DNA of 40,750 nucleotides from Gammaproteobacteria bacterium (GCA_027292925.1 JAPUGI010000012.1:1-40750); one strand, 5' to 3'. Counted from the first letter of the stretch, positions 17,542 through 27,901 are shown. The notes: generated by a model from the letters alone, not told the origin. A program made the numbers and translations.

Positions 17542-18780
17542 ATGGAAATTCAGGTAGGAATAAAAAACGGCTTCATTAAGGGGCGATGTGACGAAAAATT
17601 TCAACCTGTATTGGATGAATTTGTCCGAAACTTTAATGCGCGAAACGAGCTAGGTGCTTCAGTGTGCATCAATGTTGCTGGCGAAACATTGGTAGATCTG
17701 TGGGGCGGGATGAAGTCGCCGGGAAAGGAAGCCGCCTCCTGGGAAGAAGATACAATTTCTGTGGTTTTCTCCTGCACTAAAGCGGCCACAGCCCTTTGTG
17801 CCCATATGTTGATAGACCAGGGAAAGTTGGAGTTAAATGCGCCTGTGGCTGAGTACTGGCCGGAGTTTGCGTCACACGGGAAGGAGCAGGCGACGGTAGC
17901 AATGATGCTGAATCACTCTGTTGGTGTACCCGCGCTGCGAGAACCGGTAAAAGAAGGAGGTTTCCTTGACTGGGACTATATGAGTGATCGCCTGGCCCAG
18001 GAAGAGCCATTCTGGAAGCCTGGCACCCGGAACGGGTACCACATGATGACTTTCGGCTGGACAGTGGGTGAACTTGTGCGCAGGGTTTCAGGCCAGAGCC
18101 TGGGAACCTTTTTCAGGAATAACATTGCGAAACCTTTACATCTCGATTTTTGGATCGGGTTACCCGAATCTGAATTCGGCCGCGTTTCGCGAACATTGCG
18201 ATGGAGGCCGGAGAAAGGACAAAAACCTGCGCCATTCACAATGGCGTTGCTCAATGATCCGAATTCGCTGCAGTATCTGGCATTTCTCAACAATGGCCGA
18301 CACAAAACAGATTCGCCGGATAGTTATCGCACAGAATATGGTGCAGGTGGTGGAATCGGTAATGGAAGATCACTGGCTGCCATGTATACGCCGTTAGCCA
18401 ATGGCGGACTGCATAATGACGTAAAGTTGTTGTCCAATGACCATATTGAACGAATGCGGGCAGTTTCGGTTGCCACATCGGAAGATGCGACACTATTGAT
18501 GCCCAGCAGATTTGGCCTCGGATTCATGTTATCCATGGACAACCGAAACCGCGAAAGCGGCTATATGGAGACGCTTATATTAGGTCAACAGGCTTTTGGC
18601 CATGCAGGTGCTGGCGGAAGTGATGGTTTTGCGGATACGGAAGCAAACCTGGCGTTCGGCTATTCGATGAACCGAATGGGCGCGGGGATCCTTCTAAACG
18701 AAAGAGGACAGTCACTGGTTGATGCCGTTTATCGATGTCTCGGCTATCGAACCGATAGTCCGGGCTTCTGGATAAAGTGA
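17542..18780 (+). CDS. Serine hydrolase, class C beta-lactamase / esterase family
   Basis: VVFSCTKAATALCAHMLIDQGKL (SxxK: SCTK), YHMMTFGWTVGELVRRVSG (Y-x-x motif), FGHAGAGGSDGFADTE. Confidence 0.9.
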   Translation: MEIQVGIKNGFIKGRCDEKFQPVLDEFVRNFNARNELGASVCINVAGETLVDLWGGMKSPGKEAASWEEDTISVVFSCTKAATALCAHMLIDQGKLELNAPVAEYWPEFASHGKEQATVAMMLNHSVGVPALREPVKEGGFLDWDYMSDRLAQEEPFWKPGTRNGYHMMTFGWTVGELVRRVSGQSLGTFFRNNIAKPLHLDFWIGLPESEFGRVSRTLRWRPEKGQKPAPFTMALLNDPNSLQYLAFLNNGRHKTDSPDSYRTEYGAGGGIGNGRSLAAMYTPLANGGLHNDVKLLSNDHIERMRAVSVATSEDATLLMPSRFGLGFMLSMDNRNRESGYMETLILGQQAFGHAGAGGSDGFADTEANLAFGYSMNRMGAGILLNERGQSLVDAVYRCLGYRTDSPGFWIK

Positions 18781-18882
18781 GGTGACTCTTCGACCAGCGA
18801 AATGTATTAGGCAATACCGGGGGTTATTTGCGCTTGACTCTAACAAGAACATAATGGGAGAAATGTTGAAGAGGAAACTACT

Positions 18883-19317
18883 ATGTTAGATATGCTGGAA
18901 CCTGCACCTATTTTGTTACCTGTCATTGGACTCGTTATTTGGACATTGGTAATGCAAGGCTGGATGGTAGTCACGAGAGTACCTGCCATCAGTGCTGCAA
19001 AACTTGGTCCTGAAGCTGGCCAGCGCACCGCGGAGCTTGCGGCTATGTTGCCCAAAGAAGTGCAGTGGAAGGCAGATAACTACAATCACCTCATGGAACA
19101 GCCGACCATATTTTATGCGGTGGCGCTCGCGCTAGCTATCGCCGGAATGGGCGATGGTCTTAATATGATGCTGGCATGGTTTTATCTGGGTTCAAGAGTC
19201 GTCCACAGCTTTGTTCAGTCCACCACTAACAATGTAACGATTCGCTTTAGCCTATTCCTGCTGGGGACCATTGCAGTGTTGGCCATGGCCATTAATGGCG
19301 TCATCTCTCTCCTGTAA
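18883..19317 (+). CDS. MAPEG family membrane protein
   Basis: 144 aa, four TM; NYNHLMEQPTIFYAVALALAIAG...WFYLGSRVVHSFVQSTTNNVTIRF. Confidence 0.88.
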   Translation: MLDMLEPAPILLPVIGLVIWTLVMQGWMVVTRVPAISAAKLGPEAGQRTAELAAMLPKEVQWKADNYNHLMEQPTIFYAVALALAIAGMGDGLNMMLAWFYLGSRVVHSFVQSTTNNVTIRFSLFLLGTIAVLAMAINGVISLL

Positions 19318-19425
19318 TATTCGCTGTTCGCCATGTGCGAGCGCCAGGGAAGGTTGGAAGGACATGCGGTCTAGACACCCTGACGCCGACGGCTACTTGT
19401 AAATGGAGGTAAAAGCAGGGTTCGT

Positions 19426-20517
19426 TTAGATATTATCCCCGGCTTCCGCCTTGTCCACAAAAAAAGACTTATGGCACCAGCCATTAATCTTCCTTTTGAC
19501 TCGTTTCGGGTTGTTGATTAAGCGATAAAACTTTTCGATATATTGAATTTTCCTCCTTTTTTGATCGTTGCGAAGATATTCGGTGTCCTCAAATAGGGAC
19601 AAGATTTCTGATTGCTTTGAGTTCAGCATCGCGATGTTGTCAGCCAGCATGCCTTCGTTTCGGCAATAACCCCGATACCGTCGTTCCCTGATATTGTCGA
19701 GTTTTAGTGCCTTATCCACAGCTGCATATTCCGGATTCACCAGGCCAGTCATGTCAAAATCATATGGAATGTAGAGGTTGTCCGTCGCACCATCTTGGCC
19801 AAAAAGCTTGCCGTTATGACAACAATCGTCATCGCCCAAAACATGGGTGGCGGACCAGTCGGTATTTCCCAGCATCATTTGAAACAGGCTGACTAAATTA
19901 AGGTGTTTGCTATCAAGCTGGTCAGCAGATGTTTCGTTCAGTTTTAACCTTTCTTTTTCGATGCGCCTGGCGAGGCGTTTATTGGGTTCTAAAAAAAAGC
20001 CATAGGTTGTATTAAGCGTTTTATTGGTTTGGCTATCGACATAGGTAATCCGGGCAAGCCGAACGAGAAAACTATTGTTCGTCAGCAGGTTGAGGATTTT
20101 GTATGCCAGATACTCGGTAATGACATAGCCCTCATACTTCTTCACCTCCGGATGACACTGGACAACCAGTTTCAGTTTCTTCTGCTTGGCGAAGGTAGTG
20201 TCTTTGGTATCCTTTTTATCAAACAGTACCCGGATGGGGGGAAAACTGCAGGTCCTTCGACTCAAGCGCTTGATGCCTCTTGAGCGCAATCGAACGTCGA
20301 TTGAAACGAGGTTTCCATCGGCGTCACTATAGGTAAGGCTGGCAGGCTCATATTCTAAGCCCCTGTCGCGATCCTTAACCAGCCTGCTGATTGGTCCGTT
20401 AATGGTGATTTGCATCAGTTCGTCAGAACGAAAAAGAAGATCAGCCTTTTTTGCCACTGCCATGGGAGCGGACAGGATAAGCAATAGTCCGGTTATCCAG
20501 GAGATCGGAGAATTCAT
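19426..20517 (-). CDS. Secreted/periplasmic protein, possibly distantly CotH/atypical-kinase-like
   Basis: Signal peptide MNSPISWITGLLLILSAPMAVA; RLRSRGIKRL...FPPIRVLF; FQMMLGNTDWSATH; YIPYDFDMTGLVNPEYA. Confidence 0.55.
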   Translation of the reverse strand: MNSPISWITGLLLILSAPMAVAKKADLLFRSDELMQITINGPISRLVKDRDRGLEYEPASLTYSDADGNLVSIDVRLRSRGIKRLSRRTCSFPPIRVLFDKKDTKDTTFAKQKKLKLVVQCHPEVKKYEGYVITEYLAYKILNLLTNNSFLVRLARITYVDSQTNKTLNTTYGFFLEPNKRLARRIEKERLKLNETSADQLDSKHLNLVSLFQMMLGNTDWSATHVLGDDDCCHNGKLFGQDGATDNLYIPYDFDMTGLVNPEYAAVDKALKLDNIRERRYRGYCRNEGMLADNIAMLNSKQSEILSLFEDTEYLRNDQKRRKIQYIEKFYRLINNPKRVKRKINGWCHKSFFVDKAEAGDNI

Positions 20518-20666
20518 GTTGGTTTAGCGGTTGAACTACATTCTTTGATATGGGGATGGATTGGGCTTTCTACAAGTACCCCGGGATATTTCATGATGGC
20601 GAAGGGTTGGTTTGCCGTCGGCAGTTTTAGCGAGGTATGCTCAACGCTTCGCGAGAGGGGAAAATC

Positions 20667-21803
20667 ATGCAATTTACGTTTACCGGGGAGCAGCATCAAT
20701 TTCGGGATGTGGTTAAGCGATTCCTCAGAGACAAATCTCCTGCCACGGAAGTACGCCGTTTGATGGAAACTGATGAAGGGTTCGATCCTGTAGTCTGGAA
20801 GCAGCTAAGTGAAGAGCTTGCACTTCCTGCGTTGCCTGTTCCAGAGATCTTCGGCGGTGCTGGATTTGGTTTCGTAGAGTTATCGATCGTGATGGAGGAG
20901 ATGGGCCGTTCTCTTTTATGCGCGCCATATTTTTCAAGTGCGGTGCTGGCGGTCAGCGCAATTTTAAATGCAGGAACGGAAAACCAGAAACAAAGTCTGT
21001 TACCACAGATTGCATCAGGAAGTATTAGAGCCACACTGGCGATGACGGAATCCAACGGGCGGTGGGATGCCTCGGCAGTCGAACTCGTTGCGCAAGTGGA
21101 AAAGGATCACTTTGTTCTGCGAGGTGAAAAGAGTTTCGTGGTTGACGGTCATACTGCAGACCTGCTCATTGTTGTTGCCAGGCTTGAAGGTAGCGAGGGA
21201 GACAATGGAATCTCGTTTTGTTCCGTGGATGGGGATGCGCCTGGCATAGAAAAAACCCTCCTGAGAACCATGGACCCGACTCGAAAGCTCGCCCGGCTTG
21301 ATTTTAACGGCGTTCGCGCGCAACCATTGGGAGAACCGGGCGCAGGATTTCACGCCTTGAATAAAACGTTAGATCAGGCTGCGATCGCCCTGTCCAATGA
21401 GATGGTCGGCGGTGCGCAGTTTCTAATGGATTCAGCCATTGAATACTCAAAAATTCGCGTGCAGTTTGGACGAGTTATCGGGTCTTTCCAGGCGATCAAA
21501 CACAAATGTGCAGACATGCTGATTCAGCTTGAGTTGGCAAAATCTGCTGCCTATTACGCGGCAGCGGCGGTAGATGCCGGTGATAGCTGCCTACCGGCAC
21601 TTGCCAGCATGGCGAAGAGTGCGGCATCAGATGCCTATATGCAGATCGCGGCAGAGTGCATACAAATTCATGGTGGTATTGGATTTACCTGGGACCAGGA
21701 CACACATCTGTGGTTTAAACGGGCGAAAAGTTCTGAGGTCTTTCTAGGCGATCCGGCCTATCACCGTGAACTGGTGATGCAGCGATGGGAGGAAGGGATA
21801 TGA
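20667..21803 (+). CDS. Acyl-CoA dehydrogenase (short subunit type)
   Basis: MQFTFTGEQHQFRDVVKRFLRD...RVQFGRVIGSFQAIKHKCADML...IQIHGGIGFTWDQDTHLWFKRAK. Confidence 0.92.
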   Translation: MQFTFTGEQHQFRDVVKRFLRDKSPATEVRRLMETDEGFDPVVWKQLSEELALPALPVPEIFGGAGFGFVELSIVMEEMGRSLLCAPYFSSAVLAVSAILNAGTENQKQSLLPQIASGSIRATLAMTESNGRWDASAVELVAQVEKDHFVLRGEKSFVVDGHTADLLIVVARLEGSEGDNGISFCSVDGDAPGIEKTLLRTMDPTRKLARLDFNGVRAQPLGEPGAGFHALNKTLDQAAIALSNEMVGGAQFLMDSAIEYSKIRVQFGRVIGSFQAIKHKCADMLIQLELAKSAAYYAAAAVDAGDSCLPALASMAKSAASDAYMQIAAECIQIHGGIGFTWDQDTHLWFKRAKSSEVFLGDPAYHRELVMQRWEEGI

Positions 21804-23050
21804 ATGACCCGACAGAAGGATCGGTAAGAGAGGAAGTCAGGACCTGGCTGGCAGATAACTGGGACCCCAATCTCTCACTGGTGGATTGGCGCAATAAGTT
21901 GGCAGATTCCGGTTGGGGAGTCCCAGGCTGGCCGAAACAATGGTATGGGCGTGACCTGCATGCCGTGCTTGCGTCTACCGTGGAAGAAGAATTCGCCGCC
22001 ATCAATGCGGTTGGTGTCGCCAGGACCGGCATCAGAATGTTGGCAGCAGCGACCATCCTTGAACATGGCACGGATGTGCATAAAAAGAAATTCCTGCGTC
22101 GGATACTCACCGGGGAAGATACCTGGTGCCAGTTGTTCAGTGAACCGGGCAGCGGCAGTGACCTGGCGGGTGCAACCACGCGGGCGGACTATGACGGAGA
22201 GAAATGGATCATCAATGGGCAGAAGGTATGGACCACCAGTGCCCATCATGCGGACTATGGTTTGTTGCTGGCGAGAACAGACTGGGATTTACCGAAACAC
22301 CAGGGACTAACCTACTTTATATTGAACATGAAGCAACCGGGTGTAGATGTTCATCAGCTAAGGCAGATGAATGGTCATGCCTCTTTCAACCAGGTGTTTT
22401 TTACTGATGCCCAGATTGCGCCACAATACCAGGTGGATGAAAAAGGCGCTGGCTGGAAGGTCGCAATGACGACACTCGCCCATGAACGACGTGGTGCTGG
22501 TGGGTTGGGTCGGGCAAATCATGATTCCGGATTAACCGGCCCTATTTATGAAGAAGAGCGCAAAGAAATCGCCACGGTCATGGAGCCCTACAAGTGGTAT
22601 CCCCAAAGGGCTGGCCGGGTTGATCTCGCGCTGCCAAGAGCACGGGAGACCGGGCGAATAGAGGATGCCAATGTGCGCCAGGAAATTGCCAAACTGCTTA
22701 TCATGTCTAAATCTGCCGGGTGGACAGCGCAACGGGCCCGGGCAGCGCAGGAACAAGGTATGCCCCAGGGTCCGGAAGGATCCTTAAGTAAGCTTGCAGC
22801 AAGCAATGTAGCAAGGCAGGCATCCCGGGTGCATACGTTGATATCAGGCGCGGATGCCTTGCTCACCGGAAGTGATGGTGCAATGGACGGGGTCATCGCG
22901 GAAATCCTGGTCTCGGTTCCTGCGACTTCCATCGCTGGCGGCACCGATGAGATACAGCGCAACATTATTGCCGAGCGGGTTCTTGGCATGGAAAAGGAAC
23001 CACGGTTCGATACCGGACCGTTCAAAGACGTACCGAAAAACGTCACCTGA
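21800..23050 (+). CDS. Acyl-CoA dehydrogenase (long subunit type)
   Basis: WCQLFSEPGSGSDLAGATTRADYDGEKWIINGQKVWTTSAHHADYGLLLARTD...SIAGGTDEIQRNIIAERVLGMEKEP; ATGA overlap with the previous gene. Confidence 0.93.
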   Translation: MNDPTEGSVREEVRTWLADNWDPNLSLVDWRNKLADSGWGVPGWPKQWYGRDLHAVLASTVEEEFAAINAVGVARTGIRMLAAATILEHGTDVHKKKFLRRILTGEDTWCQLFSEPGSGSDLAGATTRADYDGEKWIINGQKVWTTSAHHADYGLLLARTDWDLPKHQGLTYFILNMKQPGVDVHQLRQMNGHASFNQVFFTDAQIAPQYQVDEKGAGWKVAMTTLAHERRGAGGLGRANHDSGLTGPIYEEERKEIATVMEPYKWYPQRAGRVDLALPRARETGRIEDANVRQEIAKLLIMSKSAGWTAQRARAAQEQGMPQGPEGSLSKLAASNVARQASRVHTLISGADALLTGSDGAMDGVIAEILVSVPATSIAGGTDEIQRNIIAERVLGMEKEPRFDTGPFKDVPKNVT

Positions 23051-23130
23051 ACGGTGCCAATGGTGTTAATTCCACCATCGTGGTAGTTTTCCCGTTCGAA
23101 ACTCTACGTTCAATTCGAAAATGTAACTTT

Positions 23131-23136
23131 TATAAT
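23131..23136 (+). promoter_or_regulatory. Possible -10 element (TATAAT) upstream of the second acyl-CoA dehydrogenase pair
   Basis: TATAAT in the 149-bp gap before 23200; the -35 is poor (GTTCAA at the right spacing). Confidence 0.3.
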
Positions 23137-23199
23137 ATCCAATATGAGCGTAAACATAATGGTTTCATTTCTGGACGGTACTAGTGGGAGGAGTAATAG

Positions 23200-24318
23200 A
23201 TGAACTTCGAATTTTCTGAGGAACAAAATCTGCTGCGCGAGCAGGCGGGGGGGTTTCTCGGCGATCATTGTTCAACCAAGGTTGTTCGCAAGATTCTCGA
23301 TGGCGAGGAGTCCTACGATCAGGAACTATGGGCGAAAGTGGTGGAAATGGGCTGGACCGCAACGGTTATCCCCGAAGAATTCGACGGCCTCGGACTGTCC
23401 TACCTCGAGCTTAGTGTCATTGCGGAAGAACTGGGTCGCGCTTTTGCGCCATTGCCATTCTCTTCATCGGTATATCTGGCCACAGAGGCATTGATAGCGG
23501 CTGGCTCAAACGGACAAAAAGAGGAATGGTTGCCGAAATTGGCGGCGGGCTCTGCCATTGGTTGTTTTGCGGTTGGCGAAGGAACCGGCCAGGCAACTCC
23601 CAAATCCCTTACAACCTCAGCCGATGGTAACGGTGTCAGTGGAAGTAAGATTCCGGTAGCCGACGGTGATATCGCTGACTTTGTCGTGGTCATTGCAGCA
23701 TGCGCTAGTGGTGATGGCGCCAGTGCCTATCTTGTTGATTTGAACCAGGCTTCAGTTTCCAGGGAAAAAGTGAACACCATTGACCCAAGTCGTTCCCATG
23801 CAAAATTGGACTTCAGTAGCGCCAGCGCAGAATTGTTGGGTAACGAAGGAGAAGGATGGGCACTACTGCAAAAAATATATGATCGTGCAGCGGTGTTGTT
23901 TGCCTGGGAACAGGTAGGCGGAGCAGAGGCCGCGCTGGAAATGGCAAAAGAATATGCCATGGGAAGGTTCGCATTCGGCAGGCCTATTGCCACCTACCAG
24001 GCGATCAAACATAAGCTGGCCAACATGTATGTAAAGAATACGCTGGCAAAGTCCAACTGTTACTACGGCGCATGGGCGCTTTCTACAGATGCAGCGGAGC
24101 TGCCGATTGCCGCGGCAACCGCCAGGGTTGCTGCTATCCAGGCCTATTACTTTGCATCAAAAGAAAATATCCAGACCCATGGCGGGATGGGATTTACCTG
24201 GGAGTTTGACTGCCAGTTTCCTTATCGCCGTTCGAAACTACTGTCAGTAAATATCGGCAGTGAAGCCACGTGGCAGGAAAAACTGATTAAGGCAATTGAA
24301 GAAGACCAGGCTGCGTAG
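23200..24318 (+). CDS. Acyl-CoA dehydrogenase (short subunit type)
   Basis: MNFEFSEEQNLLREQAGGFL...GRFAFGRPIATYQAIKHKLANMYV...IQTHGGMGFTWEFDCQFPYRRSKLL. Confidence 0.92.
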   Translation: MNFEFSEEQNLLREQAGGFLGDHCSTKVVRKILDGEESYDQELWAKVVEMGWTATVIPEEFDGLGLSYLELSVIAEELGRAFAPLPFSSSVYLATEALIAAGSNGQKEEWLPKLAAGSAIGCFAVGEGTGQATPKSLTTSADGNGVSGSKIPVADGDIADFVVVIAACASGDGASAYLVDLNQASVSREKVNTIDPSRSHAKLDFSSASAELLGNEGEGWALLQKIYDRAAVLFAWEQVGGAEAALEMAKEYAMGRFAFGRPIATYQAIKHKLANMYVKNTLAKSNCYYGAWALSTDAAELPIAAATARVAAIQAYYFASKENIQTHGGMGFTWEFDCQFPYRRSKLLSVNIGSEATWQEKLIKAIEEDQAA

Positions 24319-24338
24319 CCGGGTCTCCAGGAGACATT

Positions 24339-25550
24339 ATGGATTTTAACGATTCCACAGAAGAAGCAACATTCAGGCAGGAAGCCCGCGACTGGTTGAA
24401 AGCCAACGAGCCAACTGAGGCTGAATTGGAAGGTCTCGATGGTATTGAAGCTGCCAAATTGTGGCAGAAACGAAAGTATGATGCCGGTTGGGCATGCATT
24501 CGCTGGCCAAAAGAGCATGGTGGACGCGGAGCGTCCGCCATTGAACAGGTTATTTTTGGCCAGGAAGAATCAAAGTTTGATACTCCAGAAGGTCTTTTTA
24601 CAATCGGCCATGGTATGTGTGCCCCGACCATGATGGCCTGGGCAACGGAAGAGCAGAACAAGCGTTACTTGCCAAAACTCGCCAGTGGTGAAGAAATCTG
24701 GTGCCAGATGTTTAGTGAGACCGCCGGGGGTTCTGACCTGGCGGCACTTCGTACACGGGCGGAAAAAGACGGAGATGACTGGATTATCAATGGCCAGAAG
24801 ATTTGGACCTCGGGGGCACATTATTCTGACTATGGCGTAATTGTCCTTAGAACTGATCCCACAGCACCAAAACATCAGGGCCTGACCTATTTCTTCATCG
24901 ACATGAAATCACCTGGTATTGAGACCAAGCCCATCAAGCAGATTTCAGGTGGTGCCAACTTTAATGAAGTGTATTTTACCGATGTGCGTGTTCCTGATGC
25001 GCATCGCCTTGGCGCTGTTGGCCAGGGCTGGCAGGTCGCCATAACCACCTTGATGAATGAGCGGGCCTCCATCGGTGGTGGTGGTGGTGGCGTCAACTTC
25101 AAGTCTGTATTCAAGCTGGCGCAGACCGTTAATATTGATGATGAACCGGCGATCAAGGACAAGTCCGTGAGAAGAAGACTGGCGGATTGGTACATTCAGG
25201 AGTCCGGCCTGAAATTCACTGGGTATCGCTCAATGACGGCCTTGTCCCGCGGTGAAATTCCGGGTCCGGAGAATTCGATTGGTAAATTGGTTGGCGCACC
25301 AAAACAGCAGGATATGGCGTCATTCGCGCTGGATCTCCTTGAATCCAGCGGTGCTATCTGGGATCCCGAACTGTCCCAGGAAGCCGGAATGTTCCAGGCG
25401 ACCTATATGGCATCCCCGGGAATACGAATTGCCGGGGGTACCGATGAAATCATGGCGAATATTATCGCCGAACGGGTTCTTGGTATGCCTCAGGATATTC
25501 GCGTCGACAAGGGTATCCCGTTTAACGAGATACCGACTTCAAATTCCTGA
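24339..25550 (+). CDS. Acyl-CoA dehydrogenase (long subunit type)
   Basis: WCQMFSETAGGSDLAALRTRAEKDGDDWIINGQKIWTSGAHYSDYGVIVLRTD...RIAGGTDEIMANIIAERVLGMPQD. Confidence 0.93.
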   Translation: MDFNDSTEEATFRQEARDWLKANEPTEAELEGLDGIEAAKLWQKRKYDAGWACIRWPKEHGGRGASAIEQVIFGQEESKFDTPEGLFTIGHGMCAPTMMAWATEEQNKRYLPKLASGEEIWCQMFSETAGGSDLAALRTRAEKDGDDWIINGQKIWTSGAHYSDYGVIVLRTDPTAPKHQGLTYFFIDMKSPGIETKPIKQISGGANFNEVYFTDVRVPDAHRLGAVGQGWQVAITTLMNERASIGGGGGGVNFKSVFKLAQTVNIDDEPAIKDKSVRRRLADWYIQESGLKFTGYRSMTALSRGEIPGPENSIGKLVGAPKQQDMASFALDLLESSGAIWDPELSQEAGMFQATYMASPGIRIAGGTDEIMANIIAERVLGMPQDIRVDKGIPFNEIPTSNS

Positions 25551-25571
25551 CCCGCGGTGGGCGAGGCAACA

Positions 25572-26345
25572 ATGTCCAGCAAAATTGAATGGACAGATGC
25601 GACTGATGATAAAGATGCAACCACCAGTGAATTCAGGATAACCCGGGAAGGAAAACGAGATATAACGGGCGCTTTGTGGCTGCCTGAATCAATGTCTCCT
25701 GGTGCGACTCTAGTCTGCTTCGGTCATGGCGCATCTGGCAACCGATACCAGGCGCCAATCTGTTACCTTGCCGCTCGATTTACCGGCGAAGCGAATTTGC
25801 CGGTGCTGTCCATCGATGGACCCGTACATGGATTACGCCAGGTAGGAGAAGGTGGTCGCACTGCATTTTTCCCGGAGTTCCAAAGACAGGGCTGCATTAA
25901 AGACATGACTGATGATTGGACCTGTGCAGTTTCGCTAGTCCAGTCGTTAGCTGAGGTAGGCGCTGGACAACTGGCTTACTTCGGACTTTCTATGGGCTCT
26001 TTGTTCGGTATTCCGTTTGTGGCCTCCCGCGACGACGTGATCGTGGCAACCCTGGGGCTGGTGGGGGTTGCATCCAATTTCCCTCACGATGAGGAACTGC
26101 TCGATGCTGTTTCGAAAATCAGCTGTCCGCTTTTATTCCTGATGCAGTTGGAAGATGAGCTATTTGTACGGGAGGGCTATCTGAAAGTCTTTGATGCGTT
26201 TGCATCGATTGATAAACGACTACATGCAAACCCCGGCTTGCATCCGGAAATACCGGCCGAGGAAATCGACTTTGCTTTTGAATTTCTGAGCGGACATATC
26301 AACGGCACCATAAAACGCCGAATAATTAATCCGCTTGCGGAATAG
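25572..26345 (+). CDS. Alpha/beta hydrolase (dienelactone hydrolase-like)
   Basis: LVCFGHGASGNRYQAP; GLSMGS nucleophile elbow (YFGLSMGSLFG); HPEIPAEEIDFAFEFL. Confidence 0.85.
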   Translation: MSSKIEWTDATDDKDATTSEFRITREGKRDITGALWLPESMSPGATLVCFGHGASGNRYQAPICYLAARFTGEANLPVLSIDGPVHGLRQVGEGGRTAFFPEFQRQGCIKDMTDDWTCAVSLVQSLAEVGAGQLAYFGLSMGSLFGIPFVASRDDVIVATLGLVGVASNFPHDEELLDAVSKISCPLLFLMQLEDELFVREGYLKVFDAFASIDKRLHANPGLHPEIPAEEIDFAFEFLSGHINGTIKRRIINPLAE

Positions 26346-26390
26346 TCGTTAGAAATTGATGTGAGAGCGGCTCATCGCGGAACGCCTGGG

Positions 26391-27875
26391 TTATTCACCG
26401 AATGCGGAACGTCGGTAGCGCAGCATCTTGCCGGACCCGACGCCGCTATGGCTGCCGCCTCTGCAGGCGATCTCGCCATTGACAACCACCAGGTCAATGC
26501 CTTCGGGTTCCCTTTTTGGATCGTCATAAGTAGCCGTATCTTTGATTGTATCGGGATCGAACAAAACAAGGTCCGCCCAGTAACCTTCACGAATCTGCCC
26601 CCGGTCCGTTAATCCAAAAGTAGCCGCTGACAGGGAAGTCATACGCCTGACGGCTTCACGCAGGGACAGGATGTTTCTATCACGAACATAATGACTCAAT
26701 ACTCGCGGGAAGGTGCCGAACAACCTGGGGTGAGGTTGCCCGTTTAGATCCGGGATGCCATCAGAGCCGATCATCATGTCCTTGTGTGCGAGGTTGGTTT
26801 CGATGTCAGCCTCGTCAATGATGAAATGGATACAGAGGGTGCGGTCTCCTTTCGGTGCTGTCAGGATTTCCAGAACCAGGTCGGTTAATTCCACATTTTT
26901 TTCCGCTGCTACATCCACCAGCATGCGTCCCTCATATTCGCGGAATGCAGGACAACTGGCGATACGTATGACTTCTGCCAGGGAGCGATTGATATTGTCC
27001 AGGTTAAAATATTCGATCATGCGCCCACTACCGGCGGTATAGGGATAGACATCCAGGGTGACTCGCTGCCCGGCTGCCAGTGCCTTATCTACCCGCTGAA
27101 GAGACTCGTTCACCTTGCCCCAGTTAGGTTGCCCTGCTGATTTGTGATGTGAAATATGCACGTGAACATCTGATTCCCGGCCAATAAGTAGCGTCTCTTC
27201 AACAGCTTCCAGCAGGTGTTCCCCTTCATTTCGCATATGGGTGGTATAAAGTGCGTCAAAGGGTCTGGCAGTGGCGGCCAGTTGGATAACTTCCTCGGTT
27301 TCGCTCCAACGACCGGGTCGATAGATAAGGCCGGTTGAAAATCCACAGGCACCCTGTTCCATGGCGCCCTCAACATATCCCTTCATTTTCGCTAATTCAT
27401 TTGTATTGGGAGCGCGGCGTTCCATACCCATCGCCAATGTGCGCACGGTGTTGTGACCCACCAGCATCATATTGTTAATAGCAGGTTTTCGTTCTAGTGC
27501 GGCTGCGAAGTAGCCTTCGAGATCATGAAAGTCACCTTCGATTCCAGCGAGAATACCGCCACTAGCTGCGACCGTATCTTTAGTTGGGTCGAGAGGGATA
27601 GCACTGAATCCACAGTTGCCGCTCACCACAGTCGTCACTCCCTGGGCCAATTTAAACTCCATTCCCGGATGCCTGAAAAATGCGCCGTCATCGTGAGCAT
27701 GGGTATCGATAAACCCCGGCGCCAGGTATTTGCCTTCACCGTCGATTTCGGTTTTGGCTGGTCCCGCGTTACCGATGGACTTAATGCGTCCATCCTCCAC
27801 CTCCACATCGGCCTTGTATTCAGCAGAGCCGGTACCATCGAGAATATTAACGTTGCGAATCGTCAGATCAGTCAT
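26391..27875 (-). CDS. N-acyl-D-amino-acid deacylase family amidohydrolase
   Basis: APGFIDTHAHDDGAFFRHPGMEFKLAQGVTTVVSGNCGFSAIP; YTTHMRNEGEHLLEAVEETLLIG; MIGSDGIPD. Confidence 0.92.
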   Translation of the reverse strand: MTDLTIRNVNILDGTGSAEYKADVEVEDGRIKSIGNAGPAKTEIDGEGKYLAPGFIDTHAHDDGAFFRHPGMEFKLAQGVTTVVSGNCGFSAIPLDPTKDTVAASGGILAGIEGDFHDLEGYFAAALERKPAINNMMLVGHNTVRTLAMGMERRAPNTNELAKMKGYVEGAMEQGACGFSTGLIYRPGRWSETEEVIQLAATARPFDALYTTHMRNEGEHLLEAVEETLLIGRESDVHVHISHHKSAGQPNWGKVNESLQRVDKALAAGQRVTLDVYPYTAGSGRMIEYFNLDNINRSLAEVIRIASCPAFREYEGRMLVDVAAEKNVELTDLVLEILTAPKGDRTLCIHFIIDEADIETNLAHKDMMIGSDGIPDLNGQPHPRLFGTFPRVLSHYVRDRNILSLREAVRRMTSLSAATFGLTDRGQIREGYWADLVLFDPDTIKDTATYDDPKREPEGIDLVVVNGEIACRGGSHSGVGSGKMLRYRRSAFGE

Positions 27876-27901
27876 TGGTGGTCCCTGTTAAACATTAGTT
27901 G

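Noticed and set aside
25074-25091. GGT repeat (hexaglycine) in the fourth acyl-CoA dehydrogenase as a phase-variation tract
   Set aside because: The 3-bp unit keeps the frame, and a Gly-rich loop here occurs in this enzyme family; no evidence for switching.
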